From the NCBI GenBank assembly GCA_964473255.1, contig CAYYOT010000020.1, positions 1-64,000 of the forward strand: a stretch of 64,000 nucleotides of DNA, written 5' to 3'. The notes beneath the pieces were generated by a model that was not told the DNA's origin, ran no database searches, and saw only the letters and a program-made list of their open reading frames with translations. Every line of letters begins with the position of its first letter. Position 1 is the stretch's first letter. The DNA comes from Kuafuiihalomonas sp964473255 (GTDB lineage: Bacteria > Myxococcota > Kuafuiibacteriia > Kuafuiibacteriales > Kuafuiibacteriaceae). Positions 17,858 to 27,264 of the stretch are shown here, in pieces. The position numbers and the translations under genes are program-made.

Positions 17858-19219
17858 GTGATCGCCGCCGTCCGTCCCCGTTTTCCCGAGGTCTCCGATG
17901 ACTTGGTGAGCCGTTTCGACATCTCCGCTCCGCGGTACACCAGCTACCCGACGGTTCCTCACTGGACCGCCGATTTCTCGGCGAGGAATCGGGCGCAGGC
18001 CCTGGCAACGGTCGCTCCAGATCAGCCGATCTCGATCTACGCCCACATCCCGTTCTGCGAGCGGCGATGCCGCTACTGCGGATGCAACGTCGTGATCGCC
18101 CGCGACCGGGCGAAGGGCGTCTCCTATGTCGATCGCCTCCTGCGCGAAGTCGAGCTGACGGCGGACGAGATGGAGACTCCTCGGGTTTCGAATCTCCACC
18201 TGGGCGGCGGTACGCCCACCTTCCTGAGCTCGAGTGAACTCACGCGGCTCACCCGGACCGTGCTGGAACGCTTTCCGCGGTTGCCGGACGCGGAGCTGTC
18301 GCTCGAGGTGGACCCGGCCATGGTGGTACCCGAGCAGCTCGAGACCCTGGTTTCGCTCGGTTATCGCCGAATCTCGTTCGGCGTCCAGGACCTCCACCCG
18401 CGCGTGCTCGACATCGTCGGTCGCCCCGGACAGCAGCAGCTCCTTCGGGACCGGCTCCAGGACGCCCGAACCGCCGGCTTCACCAGCGTCAACTTCGACC
18501 TCATCTATGGGCTTCCCGGACAGGATCTGGAGTCGTGGGATCGCACGATCGATGAGATCGTCGAGATGTCGCCGGACCGTCTGGCGATCTACGGCTTCGC
18601 CTTCCTGCCCGATCAGCGACCGAACCAGCGATCGCTGCTCAAGTGGGAGCGGCCAACCGGAGCCAAGAAGCTGGAGCTGCTTCGCTTCGCCTACGAGCGA
18701 TTGTCTTCAAGTGGCTATGTCGCGGTCGGTATGGACCACTTCGCGCGACCGGATGACGACTTGGCGGTGGCGGCTGCCGAGGGCCGCCTCGGTCGGAACT
18801 TCCAGGGCTACACGCCGTTCTCGGGCCGCGACAATCTGGCCTTCGGGATGAGCGCGATCAGCGATGTCGGCGGGAGTCTCTTCCAAAACCATGCGACGCT
18901 CGCGGCGTACGCCGACGAAGTGGATTCCGGTCGTTTGCGCCCCGCGCGTGGCTGGGCGCGGAGCGAGGAGGACGTTCGTCGAGGCGACATGATCACGAGC
19001 CTGATGTGTCAGGCCGAGGCACCGTGGGGAGAGGCCGAGCGGCAACACTTCGCGGCTGAGTCGCGTCGCCTGAGGGACCCGGACATCGTCCCGCTGGTCG
19101 AGATCGAAGGAGACCGACTCGTCCTGACCGAGTTAGGTCGGGTTTTTCCCAGAAATGTGGCACGGATCTTCGATGCGTATGTCGATGGCGGGCATCAGGC
19201 GTATTCGCGGACGGTTTAG
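17858..19219 (+). CDS. hemN: Oxygen-independent coproporphyrinogen III oxidase (HemN)
   Basis: This radical-SAM enzyme decarboxylates coproporphyrinogen III to protoporphyrinogen IX in heme synthesis without oxygen. The 453-residue length fits true HemN, not the shorter HemW. The N-terminal PRYTSYPTVPHW motif is HemN-specific. The iron-sulfur site is Cys67-x3-Cys71-x2-Cys74 followed by GC (FCERRCRYCGCN), and the SAM-binding GGGTP segment follows. Later FGVQD and IYGLPGQ segments also match. GTG 17858 is the annotated start, though no strong ribosome site is seen. It is followed after 39 bp by a histidine kinase gene. Confidence 0.95.
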   Translation: MIAAVRPRFPEVSDDLVSRFDISAPRYTSYPTVPHWTADFSARNRAQALATVAPDQPISIYAHIPFCERRCRYCGCNVVIARDRAKGVSYVDRLLREVELTADEMETPRVSNLHLGGGTPTFLSSSELTRLTRTVLERFPRLPDAELSLEVDPAMVVPEQLETLVSLGYRRISFGVQDLHPRVLDIVGRPGQQQLLRDRLQDARTAGFTSVNFDLIYGLPGQDLESWDRTIDEIVEMSPDRLAIYGFAFLPDQRPNQRSLLKWERPTGAKKLELLRFAYERLSSSGYVAVGMDHFARPDDDLAVAAAEGRLGRNFQGYTPFSGRDNLAFGMSAISDVGGSLFQNHATLAAYADEVDSGRLRPARGWARSEEDVRRGDMITSLMCQAEAPWGEAERQHFAAESRRLRDPDIVPLVEIEGDRLVLTELGRVFPRNVARIFDAYVDGGHQAYSRTV

Positions 19220-19254
19220 TTACAGTCCGGTAACGTAGCTGGTCGGACCGTTAC
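19219..19254. promoter_or_regulatory. GTTAC/GTAAC palindrome between hemN and the kinase gene
   Basis: The short gap before the kinase contains GTTAC (19219-19223), six bases, GTAAC (19230-19234), and a third GTTAC (19250-19254) directly before the start codon. GTTAC-N6-GTAAC has the geometry of a dimeric regulator site. It could be an operator for the kinase and enhancer-binding-protein pair. No bound factor can be named. Confidence 0.3.
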
Positions 19255-19258
19255 GAAC

Positions 19259-20500
19259 ATGGAGGCGCTCGATAACAGCAGCCCGTCGCTCTCCGTCACC
19301 CCGGAGCAGCAACTCGAGGTGTACCGCGTCGCGCTGGATACCTCGGCGATCGTCGCCGTGACCGACCAGCGTGGCCGTATCACCTACGTCAACGATCGCT
19401 TCTGCGAGGTGTCCCAGTACGGTCGGTCCGAGATCCTCGGATTGGATCATCGGGTCGTGAACAGCGGGTACCACCCCAAGGAGTTCTTTCGAAACCTGTG
19501 GCGTACGATCGGCAAAGGTCAGATCTGGCGGGGGGACATCCGAAATCGAGCGAAGGACGGGAGCTTCTACTGGGTATCAACGACGATCGTCCCGGTCCTC
19601 GACGGAGACGGTCGACCACAGGAGTACATCGCGGTCCGGACCGAAATCACCGAGCGGAAGCTCGCCCAGGCCTCCCTGGAGCGCACGGTTCGCGAACTCG
19701 CGATCGCGCGGGAACAAGACCGACAGCACGCCGAAGAGCTCCAGCGTGCGCTCGAACAGCTGGAAGCGGCCAATCGACGCATCCGTGAGGAACAGGCCAA
19801 GCTCGTGCACACGGAGAAGCTGTCCTCGATCGGGTTCCTGTCGGCGGGCGTAGCTCACGAGATCAACAACCCCTTGGCCGGGGTGATGGCGTGCGTGCGG
19901 GCGCTGCGCGGAGGAAAGCTCAAGCCGGACCGCGCGGCTGCGTACTTCGACACCGTCGAGGAAGGACTCGAGCGCATTCAGCAGACGGTTCGCAGTCTCC
20001 TCGACTACGCCCGTCAGCGCCCGTCCGATCCCAAGAACTACTACGCTTCCGACCTGGTGGACCGGTGCTGGAAGCTGGTGGCTCCCATCGCCCGGAAGAA
20101 GAACATCAGCCTGCACATCGGTGAGGACCTCGCCGAGACGCGCCTGTTCGTCGATAAGAGCCAGGCCATGCAGGCCATCATGAACCTGCTGCTCAACGCC
20201 ATCCAGGCATCTCCCCGCGATGCCGAAGTCGAGGTGACGCTCCGGCCGTCGAAGGAGGGCATGATCACGGTCTGCGTTCAGGACCACGGGTCGGGGATGA
20301 CGGAGGAAGTCCTGAAGCGAGCCTGCGATCCCTTCTTCTCCACCAAGTCCGAAGGTGAGGGTACGGGGCTAGGACTGGCGGTCACGATGAGCGTCGCCAC
20401 TGCGCACGGTGGCGCCCTGGATTTCGACTCGCAGCCGGGGAAGGGTACGACCGCTCGGCTGACTCTCCCCAAGGCCATCGCGCGGAGTGCGGTCCGATGA
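19259..20500 (+). CDS. PAS-domain sensor histidine kinase, NtrB-like
   Basis: This 413-residue soluble kinase partners the response regulator that overlaps its stop. A PAS domain (about 20-135, with VAVTDQRGRITYVNDRFCEVSQY core VNDRFCEVS and a PAC region GSFYWVSTTIVP) is followed by a coiled coil, a HisKA box (GFLSAGVAHEINNPLAGV) and an ATPase domain (NLLLNAIQASP, DHGSGM, GTGLGLAVT). The VAHEINNPL form of the H-box is typical of kinases that pair with sigma-54 activators. It lacks membrane segments, so the PAS domain probably senses a cytoplasmic or redox signal. Confidence 0.93.
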   Translation: MEALDNSSPSLSVTPEQQLEVYRVALDTSAIVAVTDQRGRITYVNDRFCEVSQYGRSEILGLDHRVVNSGYHPKEFFRNLWRTIGKGQIWRGDIRNRAKDGSFYWVSTTIVPVLDGDGRPQEYIAVRTEITERKLAQASLERTVRELAIAREQDRQHAEELQRALEQLEAANRRIREEQAKLVHTEKLSSIGFLSAGVAHEINNPLAGVMACVRALRGGKLKPDRAAAYFDTVEEGLERIQQTVRSLLDYARQRPSDPKNYYASDLVDRCWKLVAPIARKKNISLHIGEDLAETRLFVDKSQAMQAIMNLLLNAIQASPRDAEVEVTLRPSKEGMITVCVQDHGSGMTEEVLKRACDPFFSTKSEGEGTGLGLAVTMSVATAHGGALDFDSQPGKGTTARLTLPKAIARSAVR

Positions 20501-21894
20501 AGATCCTCCTCGCCGACGACGAGCCGACCATCCGCCTCAGCGTGAGTGACGCGCTCGAGGAAGCGGGTCACACCCTCCGCACGGCCAAGGATGGTGCCGA
20601 CGCGTGGGAGGTCTTGGTCGACGAACACATCGACCTCCTCCTCACCGACATCCGTATGCCGCGGATGGACGGAATCACCCTCTTTCAGCGGGTTCGCGGG
20701 GAGCACCCATCGGTGGACGTCATTCTCATGACCGCCTACGGCGAGATCGACGACGCCGTCGCGGCCATGAAAGATGGGGCGCTCGACTATTTGACGAAAC
20801 CCTTCGACGTCGAAGAGCTGCTCGTGCGGATCGGTCGCCTCGAGGAACGACGCGCACTCGAGTCCGAACTGGAAGCGGCGCGCCGGGAGCTCGACAACCG
20901 CGACCCCAGCCGGCTCATCGTTGGCGATGCGCCGGCGATGGTGCGACTCCTCAGCGTCGTCGAGACGGTCGCCGACAGTGAAGCGCCCGTCCTGATCATG
21001 GGCGAGAGTGGGACGGGCAAAGAGCTCGTCGCCCGGACCGTGCACCAGCTCAGCCCGCGTCGAGATGGACCGTTCGTCGCCGTCAACTGTGCGGCCTTCC
21101 CCGAGACGCTACTCGAGGCCGAGCTCTTCGGGCATGAGCGGGGAGCTTTCACTGGAGCCCACCAGGCGCGCGAAGGCCGCTTCCAGGCGGCCGCCGGCGG
21201 CACGCTCTTCCTCGACGAGATCGCAGAGATTCCGTTGACCGCGCAAGCCAAGCTCCTTCGGGTCCTGCAGGACGGCATATTCGAACCTCTGGGCACCAAT
21301 CGCAGCGTTCAGGCCGACGTTCGCGTCGTCTCCGCCACGCATCGCGACCTCAAGGAACGACTGGCCGATGGCCGTTTCCGCGAGGACCTCTACTACCGTC
21401 TCAATGTCCTGGATCTGCACATCCCGCCGCTTCGCGACCGACGAACCGACCTGCCCATGCTCGTGGAGCACTTTCTTCACAAGTATACCCGGCCCGGGCG
21501 GCAGCCGCCGAGTGTCTCTCCGCGAGCCTTCGCCGCGCTCACGGATTATCCGTTTCCCGGCAACGTACGGGAACTGGAGCATGCGATTCATCGTGCGGTG
21601 GTGCTGAGTCGCGGCGAGCCAATCGAGGTCTCTCATCTTCCCGAAGCCGTGTCCGGGGGGCAGGCGATGACCCGCAATGGGGAGGCTTCGGCCTCGGTCC
21701 ACGGGCACTCGCCCGTGGCATCCGACGACGATCTCACGTCCCTGCAGGAGGCGGTCAAAGCCTTCGAGCGGACGTACTTGATGCGGGCCCTCGAGGTGGC
21801 CGAGGGGAAGAAGTCCAAAGCCGCCGAGCTGCTCGGCATCTCTCGCAAGAACCTGTGGGAGAAGCTTCGGTCTCACCAGGTCCCCGACGAGTGA
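20497..21894 (+). CDS. Sigma-54-dependent response regulator, NtrC family
   Basis: This 465-residue activator contains a receiver domain (1-120, phospho-acceptor in LLLTDIRMPRMDG), a AAA+ domain with Walker A GESGTGKE, the sigma-54 contact loop GAFTGA and Walker B GGTLFLDEI, and a C-terminal helix-turn-helix of the Fis type (AAELLGISRKNLWEKL). All features needed for activating sigma-54 RNA polymerase are present. Its ATG overlaps the kinase stop (ATGA), so the two form a coupled two-component pair. Targets are unknown. Confidence 0.95.
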   Translation: MKILLADDEPTIRLSVSDALEEAGHTLRTAKDGADAWEVLVDEHIDLLLTDIRMPRMDGITLFQRVRGEHPSVDVILMTAYGEIDDAVAAMKDGALDYLTKPFDVEELLVRIGRLEERRALESELEAARRELDNRDPSRLIVGDAPAMVRLLSVVETVADSEAPVLIMGESGTGKELVARTVHQLSPRRDGPFVAVNCAAFPETLLEAELFGHERGAFTGAHQAREGRFQAAAGGTLFLDEIAEIPLTAQAKLLRVLQDGIFEPLGTNRSVQADVRVVSATHRDLKERLADGRFREDLYYRLNVLDLHIPPLRDRRTDLPMLVEHFLHKYTRPGRQPPSVSPRAFAALTDYPFPGNVRELEHAIHRAVVLSRGEPIEVSHLPEAVSGGQAMTRNGEASASVHGHSPVASDDDLTSLQEAVKAFERTYLMRALEVAEGKKSKAAELLGISRKNLWEKLRSHQVPDE

Positions 21895-21979
21895 TCGGAG
21901 ACGCACACCCGAAAAGCTGAGGGATCGGGTCAGAATGCTCGCCGGTCGGGTTGGCCCGCGGTCTGCAAAGTGTCCCACG

Positions 21980-22636
21980 ATGACATTCCGATGGTGCGTG
22001 CTCCTGCTGGCGTTCGCGTCGGTCGCCTGCGGTCGGCCGCCAACGCAGACGCTGGGCGCTACGGACGACGCCGGAGCGGCCGATGCTCCGGGTCGGCCGG
22101 ATGCCCAGCCTGATGCCGTGGTTGGACGCCCCGACGCCAGGGCGGTGGAACCCGATGCCAGGGCGATGGAACCCGACGCTGGAGGAGGCCAACCGGACGC
22201 GTCTCGGCCACTTCCCTGTCGGTCGCTCGACGAGGAAGCGTGCCTCGCGGCCGCGGACCGCTGTCAGCCCACCTACTGCTCGAACTGCACGGCCGATTAC
22301 TTCGCCGCATGCCTCGGGCCAGATGAACCCCCGCCTCCCTGTCCGCGGCCGGCGTGTCCGGCCTGCGTGACGGTGAGCGACGAAGACGACTGCCGAGCCG
22401 AACGCGGCTGCCATCCCGAATACGAGGACTTCTCCGAGCTGTGCGACTGCTTCCCGGGTCCGGACTGCCTCTGCTACGGCTTTGCTGCCTGCCGACCGAA
22501 CGCGATGGCGATCTGCTTCGATCCGACGGTCTGCGAAAAAGCGCCCCCGACGTGTCCGGGGGACGACTGGCACCCCAGCATCGAGCGGGGCTGCTGGACC
22601 GGCTGGTGCGTTCCTGTCGACCTCTGCGTCTTCTGA
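21980..22636 (+). CDS. Cysteine-rich lipoprotein with PDA repeats
   Basis: This 218-residue predicted lipoprotein has a lipobox ending at Cys17 (FASVAC). A linker of imperfect repeats built on PDA (PDAQPDAVVGRPDARAVEPD) follows, then a cysteine-rich domain with about twenty cysteines, some spaced as in small disulfide-stabilised extracellular domains. Such linker-plus-Cys-rich lipoproteins are common in Myxococcota. ATG 21980 starts the signal sequence. The frame is open for 15 codons upstream but carries no signal there. Function is unknown. Confidence 0.75.
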   Translation: MTFRWCVLLLAFASVACGRPPTQTLGATDDAGAADAPGRPDAQPDAVVGRPDARAVEPDARAMEPDAGGGQPDASRPLPCRSLDEEACLAAADRCQPTYCSNCTADYFAACLGPDEPPPPCPRPACPACVTVSDEDDCRAERGCHPEYEDFSELCDCFPGPDCLCYGFAACRPNAMAICFDPTVCEKAPPTCPGDDWHPSIERGCWTGWCVPVDLCVF

Positions 22637-22710
22637 AGTCTGCCGGCTCGTTCCTCACCGCTGAGCGCTGCCCGCTTCTCCACGGCCTCCCGAGCAGCTA
22701 GCGTCACCCC

Positions 22711-23457
22711 ATGGCAGGCACACTTGTTATGATTCGCCACGGGCAGAGCACGTGGAATCTGGAAAACCGATTTACGGGCTGGGTGGACGTCGACCTGACC
22801 GCTCAGGGCGAGGACGAGGCGCGCCGTGGCGCCCAGGATCTCGCGGATACCGGCCTCGAATTCGACGTCGCGTACACGTCGGTTCTAAAGCGAGCGATCC
22901 GAACCCTATGGCTGGTTCTCGAAGGTCTGGATCAAGCGTGGGTACCGGTCCACCGGTCGTGGCGCCTCAACGAGCGCTTCTACGGCGGTCTCACCGGACT
23001 GGCCAAAGCCGAGACGGCAAAAAAGCACGGCGACGAGCAGGTCCACATCTGGCGGCGGAGCTACGACATTCCACCTCCTCCGCTCGACGCCACCGATCCG
23101 AGGCACCCGCGGCAGGACCGGCGCTACCGCGGCCTCGATCCGCGGCTCTTACCCGATACCGAGTCGCTCAAGCTGACCCTGGAGCGCGTGCTTCCCTACT
23201 GGAACGACGCGATTGCCCCCGACCTGATCGCGGGCAAGAACGTGCTGGTCGTCGCGCACGGCAACAGCTTGCGAGCGCTGGTAAAGTATCTGGAGAACAT
23301 TCCCGAAGACGAGATCACCCAGCTCAACATCCCGACCGGAATTCCGCGCCGCTATGATCTCGATGATGGTCTCGGCGTCCGTTCGGTGGAGTATCTGGGC
23401 GACGCCGAGGCCGCCAAGAAGGCGGCTGAAGCCGTGGCCAAACAAGCGCAGCGCTGA
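22711..23457 (+). CDS. gpmA: 2,3-bisphosphoglycerate-dependent phosphoglycerate mutase
   Basis: This 248-residue glycolytic enzyme interconverts 3- and 2-phosphoglycerate. The phosphohistidine motif is LVMIRHGQSTWN at the N-terminus. NRFTGWVDVDLT, LNERFYGGLTGL and the second catalytic histidine in VAHGNSLRALVKYLE are all diagnostic. The length matches the E. coli enzyme. It stands alone and converges on the next gene, with both stop codons inside one hairpin. Confidence 0.97.
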   Translation: MAGTLVMIRHGQSTWNLENRFTGWVDVDLTAQGEDEARRGAQDLADTGLEFDVAYTSVLKRAIRTLWLVLEGLDQAWVPVHRSWRLNERFYGGLTGLAKAETAKKHGDEQVHIWRRSYDIPPPPLDATDPRHPRQDRRYRGLDPRLLPDTESLKLTLERVLPYWNDAIAPDLIAGKNVLVVAHGNSLRALVKYLENIPEDEITQLNIPTGIPRRYDLDDGLGVRSVEYLGDAEAAKKAAEAVAKQAQR

Positions 23458-23467
23458 GGATCAGCGC
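23451..23467. terminator. Palindrome spanning two convergent stop codons
   Basis: GCGCTGA (23451-23457), loop GGA, TCAGCGC (23461-23467) form a perfect 7-bp inverted repeat. The TGA of gpmA and the TGA of the opposing gene lie in the two arms. It may serve as a compact bidirectional transcription stop. There is no T-run, so intrinsic termination is unproven. Confidence 0.4.
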
Positions 23468-25275
23468 ATACGTGCGGTGGCGCTCTCGCGGATACCGTTC
23501 AGCTCGTCGAGCACCTCGCCGATCTCGATCTCGAGCTCGGCGATGCGGTCCGCGGATGCTTCGAGGACGGAGTCGAGCCGCGCCCGCTGATATACGTCGC
23601 TCTTCGATTCGCCGCTTCGGCCGAGGCGAGTCTCGGCCTTCTTCTGCACGCGCAACGTACGCGCCAGCCGGCCCTCCAGCGCTCGTCGTTCACCCTCGAG
23701 GCGCCGGACTTCCGCCCGCTCTTCTGGAGTCAGGGGGAGCTTGGCCACCGGTATGGGCTTCAGCTCGAAGAGGAAGGTTCTGCCGTCCTCGATGCGTCGA
23801 CCGTCGAGTCGCTTGCGCACCGTCCGATACCCTGCTCGCTCGACGCCCAAAAGAAACCGCCTCCGGGATGGGACCCGGACCCGGTCTGCTGGAGTGCTGG
23901 CCACGAACTCGCCATCGATGGTCACGTTTGCCGGCGATGGCTCGGCCAAGACCTCGACGAACAAAGCCGGTTCGAGCTCGAAGCGCAGGGTTTGGCTCTC
24001 CTCCGCGGTCACTTCGAGGGACTGACTCAGATGGTCGGTAGCCTCGACCTCCAGCCGTGCGGTCTGGCCCGGGCGCATTGGGGGCAGCCGCAGCGGAGCC
24101 TGACCGAGGATGCGGCCGTCCAGCCGGACCGACGCGCCGGCGGGAACGCTCTCCACGACGAACTCGATCCGCGGGTGCAGTCGAATCTGCACCGAAGCGC
24201 CCGATTTTGATCCCTCGATGTAGCGATAGGAGGGCGTCGCGAAATGATCTTCCAGGGCTACGTCGATCCGGTAGACCCTCCCTTGAACCAGGTCATCGAG
24301 CTCGAGAGGTGACGTTCCGACCGGGTGCTGGTCGACGAGCACGGTGGCGGCAGGCGGGAACGTGATGAGTTTGACCGGGGCGGCGGTCGCCTGTGTGGGC
24401 CGCGTGGTCAGGGCGGCGAAGACGATGGCCGCGGCCACCGACGCCGCAACGCCGGCTCCTCCCTGGGCTAGGCGAAAGCCGGGGATCCGGCCGCCGGTCG
24501 CTCGCCACTCGAGGGCGAAAGAGAACGCCCAGCCGACGCCGAAGGCGAGGGTGTGAACCAGGAATTCCACTCGGCTGAATCGACCCGTCACCAGGAGCTG
24601 AGCGAGTTCGTAAACGAACCACAGGAGACCCCACGCGTATCCGGGAAGGCGGAACACTTGCGTCGTCCCGTATCGCTCCATCGCGGCACCAACGATCGCG
24701 GCCGCGGCGCAAGCCCCGCCGAAATACGGGCGCTCCGTTCCCGTCGACATGATTACCGCGGCTCCGACCCAGCCGCTGGTGAGCCACAGTCCCAACCACG
24801 CTCGCCACCCGACTTCCATCTCCAGGCGCGCGCCCGGAACCAAGAAGATCAGGCCGATCACCAGCGAGTACAGGCTCGCGAAGGCGAGCGGGGCGGTCAG
24901 CCAACCGACTTGCAGCGCGCCCCGGGCCGGGATCAATGCCCAGGCGTTGTGGGGAGAGGCACGTACGGCGATGAGCGCATCTTTGGCTCGGCTTTCGAGC
25001 TCCCGCTGCGCCTCGTTTCGGCTCGCCGCATCGGCCTTGGGTCCGTCGGGATGGCGACGAAGGTCGGCCTGGCTGACGAAGCCCTCGAGCCCGTCGGGAA
25101 GCGTCAGTCCGGCTTGCGAATTCCATAGGTCCACGGCCTCGCGGACCTGCGAGGACGCGGCACCGGGGTCGCTCTTGCTCGGTCCCGCGATGAAGACTGC
25201 GATGCATGCGATGGCCACGGCCATCGCGGCGTAGGGCAAGGCATGGTCCTCGGCTCCGCCCGTCGACTCGGCCAT
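23461..25275 (-). CDS. Rhomboid-like membrane protein with PEGA domains
   Basis: This 604-residue inner-membrane protein has an N-terminal helix, then a six-helix block (about 115-285) resembling the rhomboid fold, including a W-R-x-W loop region and a histidine in FLVHTLAFGVGWAF. The usual catalytic GxSG is GGACA, so the nucleophilic serine is absent. Three PEGA-type beta domains follow (about 300-500, with TVLVDQHPVGTSPLEL, SVRLDGRILGQAPLRL and NVTIDGEFVASTPAD), and the C-terminus is a charged coiled coil. I infer a non-proteolytic rhomboid relative that presents extracytoplasmic PEGA domains. Partner and role are unknown. Confidence 0.7.
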   Translation of the reverse strand: MAESTGGAEDHALPYAAMAVAIACIAVFIAGPSKSDPGAASSQVREAVDLWNSQAGLTLPDGLEGFVSQADLRRHPDGPKADAASRNEAQRELESRAKDALIAVRASPHNAWALIPARGALQVGWLTAPLAFASLYSLVIGLIFLVPGARLEMEVGWRAWLGLWLTSGWVGAAVIMSTGTERPYFGGACAAAAIVGAAMERYGTTQVFRLPGYAWGLLWFVYELAQLLVTGRFSRVEFLVHTLAFGVGWAFSFALEWRATGGRIPGFRLAQGGAGVAASVAAAIVFAALTTRPTQATAAPVKLITFPPAATVLVDQHPVGTSPLELDDLVQGRVYRIDVALEDHFATPSYRYIEGSKSGASVQIRLHPRIEFVVESVPAGASVRLDGRILGQAPLRLPPMRPGQTARLEVEATDHLSQSLEVTAEESQTLRFELEPALFVEVLAEPSPANVTIDGEFVASTPADRVRVPSRRRFLLGVERAGYRTVRKRLDGRRIEDGRTFLFELKPIPVAKLPLTPEERAEVRRLEGERRALEGRLARTLRVQKKAETRLGRSGESKSDVYQRARLDSVLEASADRIAELEIEIGEVLDELNGIRESATARMR

Positions 25276-25400
25276 GATGCGCGAAAGCGTACCAGGGACG
25301 GGAATTGAGTCCCAATTCTGGTCGCAGCGACCATCACCGACATGAACCGACCCGCGTCGGGTGGTCCCGGACCCGTCGATGGAGTACCTGTCGCCCGTCG

Positions 25401-26462
25401 ATGAGGGAGCGCAGACTCGAGGGAGAGCTGAACCGCGACCGCATCCCGAGCTTGGTCGCGGAGCTGGAGCCGCTGGTCGCGGCGCGCGAGGATCTCCATC
25501 TCGACCTGTCTTTGGTGACGCGCATCGATAGCTCGGGCGTGGCGCTTCTCAGCCGACTCGCTCGGCGCCTTCGCGCGACCGGCCACAGCCTTCATCTGGA
25601 AGGGGCCAACGACGAAGTGCGGAGTACGTTGGCGCTCTTTCCCGAACTCGGGGCGCCTCCGCGGCCCGCCCCGCCACCCGGCTTTCTGGAGGGTCTGGGG
25701 GACCAGGGTGCTTCCGGGTACGAGACCGGACTCGGGTTTCTCGTGGTTTCGGCCGACCTCGCGTGGTTCACCGTCGCCGATCTGCTTCGGCCCTACCGCC
25801 TGCGGTTTCAGGAAGTTCTCAATCAGATGTACCTGATCGGTTCTCAGGCCACCGGTGTCGTGGGACTCATCTCCTTCCTGTTGGGGGCGACGCTCGCCCT
25901 GCAGAGCGCGGCGCAGCTGCGGCAATTCGGCGCCAATCTCTATGTCGTCGACCTCGCGGCGATCGCGCTGACCCGCGAGATCGGCCCCCTGATGGCGGCC
26001 ATCGTCGTCACGGGGCGATCCGGTTCGGCGATCAGCGCCGAGGTCGGCACCATGGTCGTGACCGAAGAGGTCGACGCGCTCAAGACCATGGGCATCAACC
26101 CCGTGCGCTTCTTGGTCGTGCCGAAGCTTCTGGCCATGACCATCACGCAGCCGCTCCTAACCGTCTTTGCCAACGCCGCGGGTATTCTCGGGGCGTTCGC
26201 GGTGGCGACGACCGCCCTCGAAGTTGCCGCGGTACCCTTCTTCATTCGGCTGGAGCAGGCGCTGGTCCTCAAGGACCTGGTGACCGGGATCATCAAGAGC
26301 GTGGTGTTCGCACATATCATCGTCGCCGTTGCCGCCGCGGTCGGATTTTCCACGCGCGGCGGTCCGGACGCCGTGGGTCGCAGTACGACGTTGAGCGTGG
26401 TCGTCGGGATCGTGGCCGTCATTGCCGCTGACGCCGTGGCCAGCTTCATCTTCTACTTCTGA
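25401..26462 (+). CDS. mlaE: MlaE-type lipid-transport permease fused to a STAS domain
   Basis: This permease belongs to an MCE/Mla phospholipid transporter. The first about 100 residues form a STAS domain (LEGELNRDRIPSL, then RIDSSGVALLSRL), which in E. coli is the separate MlaB protein. The remaining 250 residues are the MlaE permease with the GPLMAAIVVTGRSGSAISAEVGTM region (core GRSGSAISAE) and EEVDALKTMGINP. ATG 25401 is chosen because the longer frame adds an unstructured Arg-rich tail. It is the first of four overlapping or adjacent genes. Confidence 0.92.
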   Translation: MRERRLEGELNRDRIPSLVAELEPLVAAREDLHLDLSLVTRIDSSGVALLSRLARRLRATGHSLHLEGANDEVRSTLALFPELGAPPRPAPPPGFLEGLGDQGASGYETGLGFLVVSADLAWFTVADLLRPYRLRFQEVLNQMYLIGSQATGVVGLISFLLGATLALQSAAQLRQFGANLYVVDLAAIALTREIGPLMAAIVVTGRSGSAISAEVGTMVVTEEVDALKTMGINPVRFLVVPKLLAMTITQPLLTVFANAAGILGAFAVATTALEVAAVPFFIRLEQALVLKDLVTGIIKSVVFAHIIVAVAAAVGFSTRGGPDAVGRSTTLSVVVGIVAVIAADAVASFIFYF

Positions 26463-26469
26463 GGTCGAT

Positions 26470-27264
26470 GTGCCCGAGCCCGCGGTGAAGATACGAGATC
26501 TCGAGGCGCGCTATGGCGATCGCGTCATCCTGCAGCACGTGAACCTCGACATCGCTCAGGGGGAAGTTCGGTTGATCCTCGGCGGCTCGGGCTCGGGTAA
26601 GACCACCCTGCTCAAGCACATGATCGGGCTGAACGTTCCGTATCATGGTTCGGTCGAACTACTGGGTGTCGACCTTTTCGAAGCCGACGAGCCGGAGCGA
26701 CAAGCCGTCCTTCGGCGGACGGGTATGCTGTTTCAGGGCAGTGCTCTCCTCAATTCGCTGAGCGTTCATGACAACGTTGCGCTGCCTCTTCAGGAAAGTA
26801 CCGATCTTCCGTCCGAGATCGTCGATGAGATCGTCCGCATGAAGCTCGAGCTCGTGAACCTCGGCGATGCGGGCCACCTCCTGCCGTCCGAGATCTCGGG
26901 AGGTATGAAGAAGCGAGCCGGTCTGGCCCGAGCGATGGCTCTCGACCCCGAGGTCTTGTTCTGTGACGAACCGGGGGCCGGTTTGGACCCGATCACTGCC
27001 GCCCATCTTGACCATCTCTTGCTGAGCCTGGTCCGCAGCTTTGGAATGACGCTGGTCGTCGTGAGCCACGAGCTCGCGAGCATCCGACGCATTGCCGAAA
27101 AGGCCATCATGCTGCATCAAGGACACGTGGTGGCCGACGGCGTCATCTCGGACGTGATGGAGAGCTCTCACCCGGCGGTGGAGGCTTTCTTTCAAGGTCC
27201 CCGGCAGGCGGATTCCCGCCGACGGTCGGTGCTGGACTCCCTCGAAGAGGACGTTGCTTCGTGA
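26470..27264 (+). CDS. mlaF: Mla/MCE transporter ATPase
   Basis: This is the 264-residue ATP-binding subunit. Walker A is GGSGSGKTT, the signature is ISGGMKKRAGLARA (the MKKR form is characteristic of MlaF) and Walker B is LFCDEPGAGLDP. The GTG start at 26470 has TGAGG 5 nt upstream and lies 7 bp after the permease stop. It energises lipid movement between the inner membrane and the MCE ring. Confidence 0.95.
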   Translation: MPEPAVKIRDLEARYGDRVILQHVNLDIAQGEVRLILGGSGSGKTTLLKHMIGLNVPYHGSVELLGVDLFEADEPERQAVLRRTGMLFQGSALLNSLSVHDNVALPLQESTDLPSEIVDEIVRMKLELVNLGDAGHLLPSEISGGMKKRAGLARAMALDPEVLFCDEPGAGLDPITAAHLDHLLLSLVRSFGMTLVVVSHELASIRRIAEKAIMLHQGHVVADGVISDVMESSHPAVEAFFQGPRQADSRRRSVLDSLEEDVAS

